64,000 bases of DNA from Dicaeum eximium (lineage: Eukaryota; Chordata; Aves; Passeriformes; Dicaeidae). A program made the position numbers and the translations under genes. The stretch covers positions 819,450-883,449 of the forward strand of contig VWZP01009168.1 of NCBI GenBank assembly GCA_013396995.1, in the 5' to 3' direction. This document shows, one piece after another, positions 23,259 to 36,159 of the stretch; the stretch's first letter is position 1, and each line of letters starts with the position of its first letter. The notes under the pieces were generated by a model. The model ran no database searches. It was not told the origin of the DNA and saw only the letters and a program-made list of their open reading frames with translations.

Positions 23259-26200
23259 TTTCTCTTCATCCATGTGGCTAAAGAGAAACACTTTTGTTAT
23301 CTGCAGTATTAATCATTTGAGATGACCCACATCTCACTTCCACCTCTCACTTTATATCTGCATTTCTGGATTATTAATCTACAGCTGCTGGCACTCCATT
23401 CTGCTCTGTTATAGCTTCTAACTCCTAATAGTCAAGGCTGATGATCTAAATTCACTCCTGGCAGTGCAATTCAGTTTTCAGTCCTGACAGTGAAATTCAG
23501 TGGAGTAGAATCCACTAATGGGACCCCTGTATTATGAGTTAGCATAGGACTTCCTGAAATGCTTAATTTGTATTAATTGTCCTGAAGGCACTTGAGGTAA
23601 ATGGGATAAAGAACTAGAAATTGTAGTGGTAACCAGCTTAAGTGACCTTCTTGTGAGTGATATTTTGGCTGAAGGAAAGGATTTCATTTTTTGCCATGTC
23701 CAAAATTGTTGTACTCCAGAGATACCCTTTGATATTCCAGATCATGCATTTCCTTGTGAAGTTCAATATTTAGTTCAACCTTTTCATATAAATCTCTGAG
23801 CTGGACAAATTGCAAGTGAAGGAGGTAAAAGACTCCCAGGAATCTGTTGTGAAAGGCTGATGATTACAGCTGAGATTCCTCCTGGATGAGAAAACCATCC
23901 CTTGGCTGACAGCGTGGCTGCGTCTTGGAACATCAAGCGAGGTCTTTATGTAAATCTGAGTGTTCTTCTGCTTCTTCTGCTGCAAAAGCCATTCTCACTG
24001 GGACACAGAAGGAAATCCAGTGAGACAAGGTAATAGAGATGGAAGGATGCTAATGGAAAGATTAGGTCTCTGGGCTGTCAGACTTGTCTCTCCTAAGCAC
24101 ATGTTTATGCTTTAAGTTAAATAATACAGCATGTTTATGTATGTGAGCATATATATGCTGCATATGTATCTGAATGTATGAATGGTAAGATGCTGTTCTA
24201 TGCAAGAAAGTCATGGCAGAGACTAGTTCCACATTTATATATATTAAATTACATTTCATTACATCTGTAACACAATGTAAAAGGTTTCTCCCTTTCCCTG
24301 GAGAATGCCATCTTAACATTCATGTACTCGAGTACAGCAAGCCTGTACACATACAGGATCTTGGAGGGCAAGCTGGTTTGGATGTTACTAGAATTTTCTT
24401 ACCCTGCAGATGGTTTCTGTGATTCCTAGCTGTGGATAAAATGTGTCCTTTTACTTGGAATGGGTGCTGCAATGCTGAACTCAAGTCCTGCTGAGGGAAT
24501 CAGTGGGTCAGGGTTCCCAGTACTCCAAGTGTCCTTGTCCTTTTGTTCCATAAAAACATTTTTGTATGTTCCAGTCTTTGAACTTCAAAAAACATTAAAA
24601 AAACCCAAACAAATCCATTGCCTATTCTACTTTACCAAGTCTTTTTTTCCCTGCCCTTTGCTGACCTTGAGATTACTTCCAGCAAGCTGCACTTGGTGCA
24701 ACATAAGTGCACTTAGAGACAGGTCTCTCCATCTGTCTCTCTTCGTGGAGTAAGAGTTTATTTCCTTTTTTGTGTCTGATAACTCTGGCTCTGCAACACT
24801 TCTGTGTGTTTATTTTCCATGACAGTCTTCATAGAGCTCTTTGGAGATTCCTTATAATCTTTGAACATAATTGAAAGGGATTTTGCTTCATCTTCTTCCT
24901 CATTGTCCTCCCACTTCTTTTATTCCACCTTGAGGGAAAGAGAGGATGCTAATGGGAGAGTTCATGCCTTCCACTGAAGCTTTTACCTGAAATGTGCCAT
25001 ATCTGGTGGGTATTTGTGGCAGCAAAGCACATCAGCAGTTTGCAAGAGGAAATGGCTGAATTTAGATGTCCTGATTTTATTGTCTATTTTGGATAAGATG
25101 ATAAACACTGACATAAGGAGCCAGAAAGTTGATTTATTGATTTCAATTCTGCTTGTTGCTCTGTTCAGCCTTTCATATGTATTTTTGGATGATCAAGCAG
25201 AGTTGGAGACAAAAGAGAAATTCCTCCTCTGCTTTTGGCAGAATGGAACTAGCTAAAAACCTGCTTGAAAAATATGCAGGAAATGTCCAACTCAATATGT
25301 GCTGGTTTTAGATTTAGGGGTCCCTGTGGTGGTTGCTGCCAGCTGGGGGCAAAAATTGTCTGTTTTGCTGCTTCCTCCAGCAGTGAAATGCACTTCTCAC
25401 TCCAGCACTGCCCATCCTGTCTCCCTTGCAGCAAACCTTAAACTAAACTCCATCAGAATAATGATAGGAACTGATAGGTAAAGGGACAATGTTCCTTGAC
25501 ATTTGTATTGACTATAAGTGCATTAATCACAGTCAACACTGTCCAACAGTGTCAAAGGCTTAAAAAAGAGACTACAAACTTCATCAGAAAACAGTTTATG
25601 TCTGAGTAATTACTGCTTTAATACTACTGTCATTACTTGTGGTATTACAGGGAGCAGTATTTTGACTTTCAGAGGTTGCTGGCTGCCTGAGGCACATGGG
25701 GATTCAATGTGAGCAGGATAACCCAATTGGGGATCCATCAATCAGAGCACAGCAAAGCCCAGGAGCTCTAAAAAACATCCAGATTGGCTTGCTCAATGCC
25801 CAGCAGTGTTTTTACAAAGGAAGGTGAAGTTGGGGAGTTTAGAAGAGCCCAGTTTGCCTTTGTATTTGACAAGAAAAATAACTGGGATTGTGCTTGGAAG
25901 TGGTGAAAGAAAGCTCCACAGGGATTGTGGGTTCATTCTTGCTGGAAATAAAGTTTTTTTAGAAAAGTGAGGGATGCAATCAAAGTCAGAGGTTGGGTTT
26001 GTTCCACTAAAATTTGGGTTGCAATCCCTGCTTGCTTGAGGAACTTTATTGATGTGAGTAGTCCCATTGAGAGTATGAGTATTTATGTAGCTGAGAGAAG
26101 CTAATGAAATGAACTCAAGTGAAAAAGGGATTGTTCACATGCCCAAGAATTGTATGACAAGGGCCCTAATCCAACCATTGTGGTTTAGGGATTTGCAAAA

Positions 26201-26734
26201 TTACTTATTTTTGCTATGAATCTGTGTCAGTTTTGCTAACTCTTCACACATTCCAGGCTCTCTCCTGAAATCTACCTTGTTTGCTCTGAATTTCTCATTC
26301 CAGGACAGACATAGCAACGTACTGACCTAATTCTTCAGGTTGTGCAGCTGTGTACTCACTATTTTAAGAGATAAATGAATAACAGTCTCTCCATTTTCCA
26401 GTGTAAATTGACCAAAGCCTCCTCATGTCAATGAAGCCACATGAAGTTGTGAAAACTGAGTGCCTGGGGCTGAATGTTAGCTGGAGAAAGAAAAGGTAGC
26501 CACTGCATCCTACTTCTGAAAATTATCATGATCATACAACATTTTCAGGTAAAAATGGTGATCTAGTTAAAAAAAACCAACAACAACAGCCACAAAAAAA
26601 CCTCTATCTGTGATGAAAGGATTTTGTTAGTGTTCACTGGGGTATTACAATACATATCTTATGGTGCCCAAGGTCATCACATTGTTCAAACTGATTTTTC
26701 TCAGAAGGGATGTTTTCTGCCTTTTCAGCTATTC

Positions 26735-26749
26735 TTTTTTTTTTTTTTN
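26735..26749. repeat. Poly-T run with one unresolved base
   Basis: Fourteen T residues are followed by a single N at 26749. The N marks a base the assembly could not call at the end of a homopolymer. The local run length is therefore uncertain. Confidence 0.9.
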
Positions 26750-28006
26750 GTTATATTTTTGAAGGTGTCTGCACTCTTGGCTGCTGGACAGCTGTATCAC
26801 AAGGATTTCCCTCTGGTATAAAACACAGAGCTCTTCTGTGTCAGTGTGGAATGCAGTAGCAAATCACTGTACAGTGGCCCATAAGGATACCAGCTACCCT
26901 TATAAACTTTTTATAACTTAGGAAAATAAACATGTGGTTTCAGGGCTCTGCATAGTCAGTACTAGCTGACTTGGAGCTTGCTTTACAAAACTAAGAAAGA
27001 AAATATTGGTAGAGCTAATAAATTTCTGAGGGAATCAGCAAATAGTATTCTGAAAGGCCTGAAACATTTGATGGTTTATGGATAACTTTGTATTTTATCT
27101 CTCAAAACATCATCCAAGTTGAGCACTAAAGTGTAGTGTTCTCCATAATGAGTGCTGTGATCTGGGAGCTCCTGTGGGACTCCAGCCTCACGTCAAGTTA
27201 TCCATGGAAAGACCTGCTAATCCAGGGGATCTGATGTGCTCTCTGCAGGGCCAGCAGATGTGTCTCTCTCACTTAGGGAAAAAATAACTGCTTGTAGCAG
27301 CAGCAAGAAAGCAACCAGCTCTGTGCAGCTACCTGGTCACTCCTTTTATTTTAAATAACCTAATTTCTTTTTAAAAATTGAGGATGATCAGAATTGAGAG
27401 ATACAGCTTATGAGAATGGATATCTTTCCATCAGGCTGTGTTCATTGTTATTTTCCAGCAGCCCAACCTCTCTTTAGATGCTGTGTGAGCCAGTTCCTCC
27501 TACAGGAAAAGGGTGCTCAGGAGGGATCTTTGGAACACAGAGAGCAGAAACTAGGAGTGTAAGAACTGAGGCCCAGGTTCTGTGCCACCAACTCCCCAGA
27601 TTCTAAGAGTAAAACAAGCAGAGGAAAAATTTAACAGTGTTGAGCTGAATGAAGATAAGGGAGGCTCCAGTTCATCCCCTTTCCATGGGCTATGGACAGA
27701 CAGACACTTGCAGTGTTGGGTGCCAGGTGGGTTTCCAACATTGTCTCCACACATGGCAGAAATTGCATTTGACAAACCTTTTATGTCTTCTCTGTTCTGA
27801 GCTGCAGGACAAACCCTGCTCTGGCTGTTGGGAGCCTTTCCTGGTGATGTCTCCACTCTTTATCTCAGATAAAGGTTGCAGTGTGTCCTGCTGTGACCAG
27901 CCCTGTGAATTGGTGGTGAACTTCATGCAGAAGGAAGAATTTTGCTTTAGGGTGCATAACTGTTCACTGTGTTCATGTGAACTGCTGGCTCTGGTGCTCA
28001 TTTGAG

Positions 28007-28037
28007 CAGCCTGGCCTTGAACACTGCCAGGGATGGG
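28007..28037 (-). mobile_element. Tiny CR1 fragment (minus strand)
   Basis: A 31-bp segment reading AGCAGCCTGGCCTTGAACAC and then TGCCAGGGATGGG matches the internal CR1 3' UTR segment seen in full at 12655-12680. The flanks do not continue the match, so it is an isolated remnant. Confidence 0.6.
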
Positions 28038-28094
28038 TATCTTTCTTGTCCCAGAGACAAGAACGGCAAGGAACTAAAAAATAAAATATTTGTA

Positions 28095-28228
28095 CTTATT
28101 CCATCAGATGGGAAACTGAGGCAGAGAAGGATTAAGTGACTTGCATACAGGCAGATTCTGGCAGAGCATGGAATAAATCACAGATGTCTGAGTCCCAGTT
28201 TAGTGCGTTATCCACAAAATCACACCTT
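28095..28228 (-). mobile_element. MIR SINE relic (minus strand)
   Basis: On the plus strand it reads GATGGGAAACTGAGGCAGAG, AAGGATTAAGTGACTTGC, GGCAGAGCATGGAATAAATC and GAGTCCCAGTTTAGTGCGTT. This is the reverse complement of the MIR core in the right order over about 130 bp. It is the best preserved MIR copy in the window. Confidence 0.75.
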
Positions 28229-28830
28229 CCTTACATCAGAGCATCCTTTGTCACCACAAGCTGAGGGTCACAAGTGGTGGGGACAGAAGAGCTGGAGGTC
28301 ACAGGAGTGAGGAGATACATTTAGGTAAATTCACTTCCTGATAAGACTATTCAAGACATCAGTGTTTTCACCTGCATATGAAAGGTTCTGCATTCTCACT
28401 GTCAGTCCCTTGGGTCTCTGTATAATTCCTTTGAAAAGCCAAAGCAGGAGAGTTACAAGAAAAATAACATTCATTAAAAAAGCAATAATAATAGAGCTAC
28501 AGTACAAGAAGGAGGTGAAATTAAGTCTGGATTTGTAGCCTGCAAATGGCTGTGTGAATGCTAAAACATTAACTCTGTTGTTTAGCTCAGATAAAATTGT
28601 TTTGGTGCCAGTAGAAAATACCTTTCTTTGGGAAAGTCTTCTGGGCTCTAATTTGGAAATTCCAAAAGGCTCATATGTATCCAGTTGTGCACTTGTAAAG
28701 AGGTGAGAGACCTGCCAATAAGTGATTTACAGTATGTTTTCCCATGTTTTACATTTTGGTAATTTCATGTTGCAACTCAATACCTAATAATGTAAAATCC
28801 AGCTCCTCCAAGTAAGCCAGGAATGAACTC
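28229..28830. other. Unique noncoding DNA
   Basis: No feature recognised. It separates the MIR relic from the relatively CpG-rich block that starts near 28840. Confidence 0.5.
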
Positions 28831-29238
28831 ATGGAGGAGTGTCCCGTAGGGAAGGGCACATCCTACATTTCGTGTCCGTGTGCCAGCACCGGAGATGCAA
28901 AAACAGCTCCGTGGAGATTTGTCCTGCAAGGCCAACATCCAGAACTGGAAGGGTTGGCTGAATTCACCTCCTGCTACTGCCTGGCTGCAATTCCCAAGAC
29001 TCAGCCATCAGCACAGAGCCTGCTGAGGTCGGGACGCCGAACCTCGGGCTCAGATGTGCTTTTAGATGAAACTACCCGTGAACCACAAGTCAGGAGAAAC
29101 CTGATGGAAATTTGGAGAAATGCACAATTCCTATGTCAGCATGGCCTGGAGAGCACAGATCCATGTCTGAATCATGAGGTGGGATGTGAATTGACATCCT
29201 GGGCTGAATATACCCGAGATGATGGATCTGCCCAGTGA
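28831..29238 (+). other. Unassigned 135-residue open frame upstream of a poly(A) tract
   Basis: A 136-codon frame (with stop) begins at an ATG a few codons after an in-frame TAA and ends about 70 bp before a 57-bp A run. The first part is richer in CpG than its surroundings (for example around 28880-28890 and 29029-29050), and it has no intron-like signals. The predicted protein has no signal peptide, membrane helix or domain that I recognise. Together with the poly(A) tract it could be a retrocopy of an mRNA. However, no AATAAA or ATTAAA lies at the expected distance before the A run, and no exact flanking duplication is visible. A chance frame remains at least as likely. Confidence 0.2.
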
Positions 29239-29305
29239 CTTGTGCCATGCTGTGAGACAGGAGATCCTGTTTTAGGCACATCTTTTATATTAAGGTGCAC
29301 AAATG

Positions 29306-29307
<2 letters not shown>

Positions 29308-29364
<57 letters not shown>
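29308..29364 (+). repeat. 57-bp uninterrupted poly(A) tract
   Basis: Fifty-seven consecutive A residues follow GCACAAATGGC. This is the longest homopolymer in the window. It may be a retrotransposition tail or an expanded mononucleotide microsatellite. The lysine-rich and phenylalanine-rich frames crossing it are artefacts. Confidence 0.97.
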
Positions 29365-29372
<8 letters not shown>

Positions 29373-30711
29373 GAAAATGTGCTGCAGTGGAAAACTTAAA
29401 GAAGCTTGGTCTTTTAAGTTTTGGTGAAAAGCAATGTTGTGCGGTGGTTTGGTTATGCCAGAAACATCTTCATAAACTGCAGTAGTAGAGACCTCCTGGT
29501 CAACTACACAGAGATGTAACAAAGGTTGGTAGGAAAAGCAGAACCTGAGCTCAAATCCTGACAAGAAACCAGGGCCACATTTTAACTATGGAGGTGAATA
29601 ATAATTAACAACTGTGGAGACAAGTGGGGGATTTTTCATCTCTGATCTTTTTAAGCAGGCTGTGTATCATCCTGAAAAAAAATTGCTTGCTTGAGCACGA
29701 GGCATTGAAGTCACAGCAAGAGGAGGGGAGGGTCATCTTTGAAGGTCTGTGTTAGGTAAATAGTTTGTTCTGGGCTTAGACTATGTGGACTTACTCCTCT
29801 TTCTGAAGTCCGAGAGACATAAACCAGAAATTTCTTATCAAAATCTGTATGTGAAGGATGTGATTTCTCTACCTTTCTTGCTCTCTGAAATTCTCCAAAA
29901 CTCTCTGCCTCTTCTGCTGTCCAATTTTCCTGACTTTATCCAAAATACTGAGGCCACTGAAGCTGATGACATTTTTTGTGACATATAGTTTTTTGTGACA
30001 TATATTGGGAATTATATTGCTAGCAGGACAGAACCAAAATGAGAACAGCTAGATTTTTGGCTGTTTTAAAATTTTAAAAATTTTTGAAACGCAGCAAAAC
30101 TCTTGTTTTCGGTAAAAAAATTTTGGCTGCTAGGATAAGACCTGCATGGGCAGACTGCAATGTTTCAGCAAGGAGAGAAAACAAGTCAGATACAGAATAC
30201 GAGTCTCAGTCTGCCACAACCTTATTGCAACATCATCTGTTTGACCAATCCAACCTGAATTGAGACAAATTCCTCAAAGCACAGGATTTTGCACTAGTTC
30301 CAGGGTTTCCAGCTAGCCTGGGTTAAGGCTGTAAGGAAAGAAAGAAAATAAGGAAAGACCTGGAGCTCTGATTAAATTTATCATTCAAGGGGCAGAGAAG
30401 AAAAATCACTGTTTGTTTTCAATGACTGCTAAATATTTTCCTTTATCTGGGGAAATTTCAAATCAACCTCTGGCCCTTCCAGATCCTGACATGGCTTGTG
30501 CTGTTGCCATAGTTCTGTCATGCTGGAGGCTGCCAGCATATGAATGTAAAATTTGGCTGGCTTTCCCAAGCTGTGGAGTGCCGTAGCCCCCCTGTGTGAC
30601 AGTGCTGTGCCAAGAAGCTGCCCTGGCAATCTGCATGACAAGAGCATTACAGGCAGCACTTGTTCATCAGGTTCTGTTTACATCTCTCAGAGAACATTTT
30701 AAGCAGGTTCA

Positions 30712-30842
30712 TATCATTTATCCCTGTTTTGCAGGGGACCAATCCAAATTGCAGTGACTTGTCCAAGGCTGTATTCAAATCAAAGAGGAGAGACTGAGAC
30801 TAAGCAGTTCCTATATCCAGCAGTTTTGGCTTAGCCATACCA
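30712..30842 (-). mobile_element. MIR SINE relic (minus strand)
   Basis: The order TATCCCTGTTTTGCAGGGGA, GCAGTGACTTGTCCAAGGCT, GAGACTGAGACTAAGCAGTT, TTGGCTTAGCCATACCAC follows the reverse complement of MIR (TTATCCC..TTTGCAG, GTGACTTGTCCAAGG, CTTAGCCAC). It has small deletions. Confidence 0.65.
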
Positions 30843-33687
30843 CACAGTCACACAGCTTAATGTAAACTCCTTAAACTACTGCTTGGTACTTCTGCTTCAT
30901 CCCTACAGTGATGTTGCTGTTCCCCTTCCCTGTGACCCAGAGAATTCCCATCCCATCAGACAACAATCTGACATTGCCAAAGAGCTCCAGCACACGTGAC
31001 AGTGGAGCACAGGTAATTTTGGGATGCATTTATCATACAAGGTGGGTGCTCAGTCTCCAGATCCCTCTATCTCCAGGTCCCTGATTTGGAGCTACAATGC
31101 AGATGAAACCTCTGCTCTGCTGAAGGCTCTGTCTATGCAGTAAAATAAAACAGGTTGGGTTGAATATGCTTTGCATCCTTACGTCCATCTTCTTCCTGCT
31201 GGAGTGTTCAATGGTGTGGCAATGGCAAAATTTTACTCACAGAGCCTTGCTCATGGCCACAGATTGTGTTACATCCTAAACAATGCAGGTGATCTTGGCA
31301 GGATTTGGAGCTCAGTGTTTATTGACAGTGAAGTGTTTTGTTGTTGGGATACACCTTGCCTGTGTGACTCTGCAAAATAAGGACTGCAGCACTGCCTCTT
31401 TCCCATTTTTCCTGTATTTTCAACTGCCTTGTCAAGGCCTCTGGAGGGAGGGTCTCCCACCATCAGGTTTACATACAACACTCAGCTGAGATTTCATCTG
31501 CATCCTGTGGCAGGTGCTGTCTGAGGATGTTTCTATCCCAGCAGCAGAACACCAGAAGGGGAATTAACCAATTCCACCTTGGACTCCAGGAGCTCTCAGT
31601 GGAGTTCAGTATCTGGGCAGAGCTTACTCAGCAAGGGAGTTTAAAATTGCTTTTTGGCTAAGAAAGCAAATCCTTCAGCGTCAATTGGAAAATTGTATTT
31701 TTGATTTATTTTGTTTAGATAAGGGTTAAGACGGCCAATTCAGAGTCCCTTTATGCTGTGATGTGGGGGGAAGTTTGTTCAGCCACTGAGATAGACCAGT
31801 TGGTCCCTTCCCTTCCCCTCACCACTTCACCCCCACAACTTGCCCTCACTGTGTTTTTCTGTAACATATGGGCCTAATTCAGGCTGAAGACTAAAAAAAG
31901 TTTGCACAGCGCTGGTTAAAAATTATGGCTTCTTATAATGAAATCTTTGTCAATGGAAACTTGAAATAGCAGCTTGGCTTGTGACTTATGGGGAGTCTGA
32001 TGATGGAAATCAATTAATCATCCCATTTCCCAAAATCTGAACAGGAGGGCACACTTGAATCAGAAAGGGGCTCCAGTTTATGAGCTGTTTGGACAGCTTC
32101 AAGACTTGCATTGAAAACCCCAGGAGCGTGAGTGGGAACAAATATGTTCAGACTGAATGTTTTTCTTAGGGAGGAAGGACAGCAATAGAGATCCTCTGTT
32201 GAGGAACATTTGGTTTTGTTTGGTGGGGCTTTTGTTGCTCAAGAGAAAGCACTTTGCAATCTTGAGCAAAAGGGTTTTCATTTTTAATAGAGGCCCACTG
32301 GGTAATTTTATGAGATTTGCTAATTTTTACCAGGGGATTGTCAGCAGGGAGTTCTGCACTGGCTTCACCTGAGCTGGGCCAGGTTGGTGGTGGTGCACCA
32401 AACACCAAAAGGAGAGGTAAAAACCATGGGATCCTTCAGGAGATGTCACATTCTGGGACCTTGGCAGGGCACAGAGCAAATTTATGTGAGGTCCAGCTCC
32501 AGGCTGGAGTCCACCATTTCAGTAGCCTGGGGCCATGATTATACTGCTCCATATGTGCCAATTAAAAGAAACCAGACCATAATTAGAACACTGCATGTAA
32601 TGGATTCTCTGGTTCAAAGGGTGAACAGGAGTGTTGGGGGTACAATGGCACTGGGTTGGAAAGGACCAGATTTGGAAGGAGGAGGATCTGTCTGGGTCAT
32701 CTTAAAATGTTTTGTTTGACCTGAAATGACATGTTTTGCCTTTTCTGGAATTGTTTAACCCCTCCTTCTCCACCCTTTCTTTATGTATAGGAACATGGAA
32801 AACTTAGTTTAAATAATTTAAAAATTAGACCATCCACACATCCTAAAACAGCAAAACAAGAAACCATGCAGTAGATACTCCCAAAGCTATTTTATTAACA
32901 TCCCATTCATTTTTCATACTCTATCTTGCCATAGGAAGGGATACTCACCCATATGATTATGCTGTGAAGGTCCATACTAATTTGAAGCAAACACATTAAT
33001 CTTTTTCAGAATATCTGAATATTTTGAGCTGCTGCAGAGGAGTTCAATCCACCCAGCTTTGCTTTTAAATGAAACAGCTTGCCCCAAGTGCCCCACTTAT
33101 TTGACAGAAACAAGGCAGGTGACTGGGGCAGTCAAGGGAAGGAAAGTACAAGGAACTAGAGGAGCACTGGAGCAAAGGACCCTGAGGAAACCTCACCATT
33201 TGGCACAAGGATGATTTCCTTTGTCATCCTGCTTGCTTCCTGCCAGTGTGTTTGCTTTAATGAATAATGGGAGATAACAATTTTGGTTTCTGCCTGGAGT
33301 GGAAACAACTGACAAAGCGTTTAATGGAAGCTGACAGTAAAGTACCCAGCCACAGCAGTAAAGTGTCAGACAAAGCATATGAAAATAAACAGCCCAAATG
33401 AAAGCTATTTCTGAGCAGATTGCTGGCACACTTTCCCAACCCCAGGCAGGTTATCTGAGATGGTAATTGCTGCCAAAAAATTCCTCCTTGTCCTTTTTTT
33501 TTTCCTTTTTAAATACCTTATGAGACTTAGCTCAAGGGACCAGAGAGCATATTTATGGATATGCTTAACTTCAAAATAAGCAAAATCAATACCAGAAAAA
33601 GCAGAGCTGTTTTACAGACCTTATACTAAGCTTGTTTGCATGTTTAAAAAAGTTAGTTGCCTCATAGCAGCTCAAATATAGTATTTG

Positions 33688-33720
33688 CTTATATATATAT
33701 ATTTATAAATGTATTTATGT
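33688..33720. repeat. AT-rich simple repeat
   Basis: A short (TA)n run is followed by imperfect TTTATAAATGTATTTATGT. This is low-complexity DNA. Confidence 0.8.
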
Positions 33721-34199
33721 ATTTAAGAGGTAGAGACTGGGGTTAGCTAGAAACCTGAAGGAAGCTACAGTGCCCAGTTGTCAGTGCCTTTCTGTAAGGG
33801 CCTTGGCCAAAATGTGCTAGGGACATGATGAACTCCTCCAGAAGAGTCAGCATGAGCTGCACAGCCAAGGTTCCCACCCAGTATTTCTGCACTAAAACTT
33901 TGCCATCATGAGCTGTGCTTTTGATGTCTTTTTTGCCCACTGTGCATGTTAGTTCTGCTTGTGTTGCTTTCAATCTTGCAGAACAGTTAATCAAAGCTGA
34001 TGCAGGCTGTTGGATGTTGCCTCATGTTTAAAAGTAGGTTCATTGGCTTTGTGGCCAGCAGGGACTTGTCTGTTTGTCTCCTCTGACCCCCTGTGTATCA
34101 CACAAGCATGGGATAAGTACAATTATACCAGGGTTAATGTACACAGTGCCTTCATTTATTCGCTTTCTACCTTATTTATTTGTTTATTTGTGAAAGCAG

Positions 34200-34312
34200 G
34201 TGACTGAGAGTCAGCATTCCTGTCCCATTCTTGGCCAAAATGGGCTGTAAAATGGTTATAATAATATTTCTCTATCTGTGATGCTTAACTGATTCCTGCA
34301 CTGAAAAGGCAA
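34200..34312 (+). mobile_element. MIR SINE relic (plus strand)
   Basis: It reads GTGACTGAGAGTCAGCATTC, then GGCTGTAAAATGGTTATAAT and AATATTTCTCTATCTGTGATG, ending in TGCTTAACTGATTCCTGCAC. This matches the MIR 3' half in sense (CTGTAAAATGGG.ATAATAATA, then TGAGG.TTAA). The TGACTGAGAGTCAGGATTCC start is a form frequent in reptile and bird MIR copies. Confidence 0.65.
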
Positions 34313-35369
34313 CAAGCTTGTGGTGACTTAACAGTTACTGAAAAGGATAATCCTGTTACAGCAAAAATAATAATCTAAATACCATAACCATCCCCTCCCC
34401 AAATCCAGGCTTAAACAAAGATTAAAAAAAATACTTGAAATTCTGAAACGTTGGCTGCATTAAACCTTTAAAACTGCTGGATTAGGCATTTTCCATTTCC
34501 AAGCTTGGCTCTGACACTACATCCTTGTGTTCCATTGCTGTGATTCATCTGCAGATACCAGAACTGCATAATTCATCACAGATCTTTACTGTAGATATAA
34601 TTACACTAAATCCTTTGGCCTGGGCAGTGTGAAGCCCTCTCTAAGATAAGCATAAAGGGTGGTGCTGCTCTGGTGGGGTTTGAAGGGTGGTGGGTACATG
34701 TTTTGAGGTGACATTTGCAATGGGAAAACCCAACTGCTCTGGAATAGATGAAAAGACAGAGAAGAAGCAAATTGTGGCATCACAGTCTTGAGGGAAGCTG
34801 CTTGTGTTGGTTCCTGGGCTGAAAGCAAGAGGTAGGATTTGGTTTCCCAGCCATATATAAGCTGTCTCTAATTTTTCCATTTGCATTGGAAATTAACTCA
34901 CAACATGAAATTGCAGTTCTCTGGGTCACTGTAAAAATGTTGGGAACAAGTGGCTCCAGAGCTCTGGGCACTAGAGAAATATGAACTCCTCTATTAATTA
35001 TAGAATATTAACTCCTCTATTACTAATAATTATAATTATTATTAATTATAAACTATGCTTTTATCTCTGTAAACTGATTTTCCAGTGTGATGTTCTGGCA
35101 CTTTATTGTATTTACTTTATGATAGGCTGGTCTTTGAAAGCTTCACTTTTAGCTATTTTTGTGGGGAGTTTCCTAAAGGAGGTCTTAATAAACCCAGTCC
35201 TGTCCATACCTGATCACCCTCTATTCATTGTGCAGATCCACTGCATACAAAATATTTCTGCAGGAGTTAAAGCTAGTAAAAATAAAAGTCTGAAAGGACA
35301 ACAAGATAATTTAACCAGAGTTTTGGAATATATGAAGCCCTTGAATTACATCCACATCTCCTGAAGTGA

Positions 35370-35650
35370 GCACAGTATATTGTGCTGCAGGAGGACACCC
35401 TCTTCTGCTTTGAAGACATTAAGAGATGGAGAATCCACCACTTCCCTTCTCTAGTTTGTTCCAGCAGTTAACCACAATCCCCATTAGAAATGTCTACCTC
35501 ATTTCTAATTAGAATTTTCCTGGCTTTCAGGTCTTGTTGTGTTTTCCCATTTTCAACTACAAAGCCTTGTAGTATCTGGTATTTCTTCACTCACAGGTAT
35601 TAATGTGCTGCAGTGACACCCTCTCTTTCAGTCTCCTTGTCACCGAGCTC
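35370..35650 (-). pseudogene. Ancient CR1-family LINE relic (3' UTR part)
   Basis: On the plus strand GATGGAGAATCCACCACTTC, TAGTTTGTTCCAGCAGTTAA, TACCTCATTTCTAATTAGAA and TTGTAGTATCTGGTATTTCT follow, in order, the reverse complement of an old CR1 lineage abundant in turtles and crocodiles. That lineage carries GAGAATCCACCACTTCCCTT, GTTTGTTCCAGTG.TTAATCACC, CTTATTTCTAATTTGAATTT and TTTAGTATCTGGTATTT. The match covers about 250 bp with good collinearity. The element points left. It predates the modern avian CR1 insertions. Confidence 0.75.
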
Positions 35651-36159
35651 AGCAGCCCGGGCTCCTGGCGTGGAATTCGCTCCGAGTGCATTCTCTCTTT
35701 GGTGTCTAATGCTGAAGGCATCTCTGGGTTTGTCTTGGAGTTTCTTCAAAGCTCCAGCCACCCATGTGCTCAGGAGTGCCTGTTCTGGCCCGTGGCACCA
35801 CACCAGGCTTCAGCAGTGGGAATTCTGGAGAAGGCCAGCACAATCAAAGATGGGATCGGTGCCCACCTTTGGCACAGCAGCTTCAAGGGTCAAAGCACAC
35901 ACCATGAAAATGGAAAGCCTGGATGCTGGTCCTGAGGGGGTGAAACCTCATCTCTGTGTCATGGAGATGCATTGGGCTCTGGAGGTGTTGAAGAATAAAT
36001 GTTCCTCTTTTGAATGGATAACAAGAGGAGCATGGTTTGGCAGAGAGCAAGCAGAGCAGACTGTGCTAAGCACATTCTGACACTTCCTCAGGTTGCTCTT
36101 CCAAAATCCAACAATTTATGGCTCAGGAGATTGCTCTCTTTTTCTTTTTAGTAATGCAG

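Larger units (their letters stand above)
21489..28006. other. Unique noncoding DNA with one CR1 tail
   Basis: The only repeats recognised are the CR1 tail at 23174-23258 and a poly-T run with an ambiguous base near 26749. Open frames of about 100 codons at 22738-23043 (minus) and 27551-27856 (minus) overlap others on the opposite strand and show no domain that I recognise. Confidence 0.55.
29365..35369. other. Unique noncoding DNA with two MIR relics
   Basis: Recognisable items are the MIR relics at 30712-30842 and 34200-34312 and an AT-rich dinucleotide patch near 33.69 kb. A stretch of alternating ATTA/TAAT repeats lies near 35011-35050. No open frame here has credible splice context. Confidence 0.55.

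Noticed and set aside
29172..29564. Poly-Lys and poly-Phe frames
   Set aside because: They are translations of the 57-bp A run.
35613..36080. 155-residue plus-strand frame
   Set aside because: It overlaps other frames, lacks a recognisable domain, and lies between two decayed CR1 relics.
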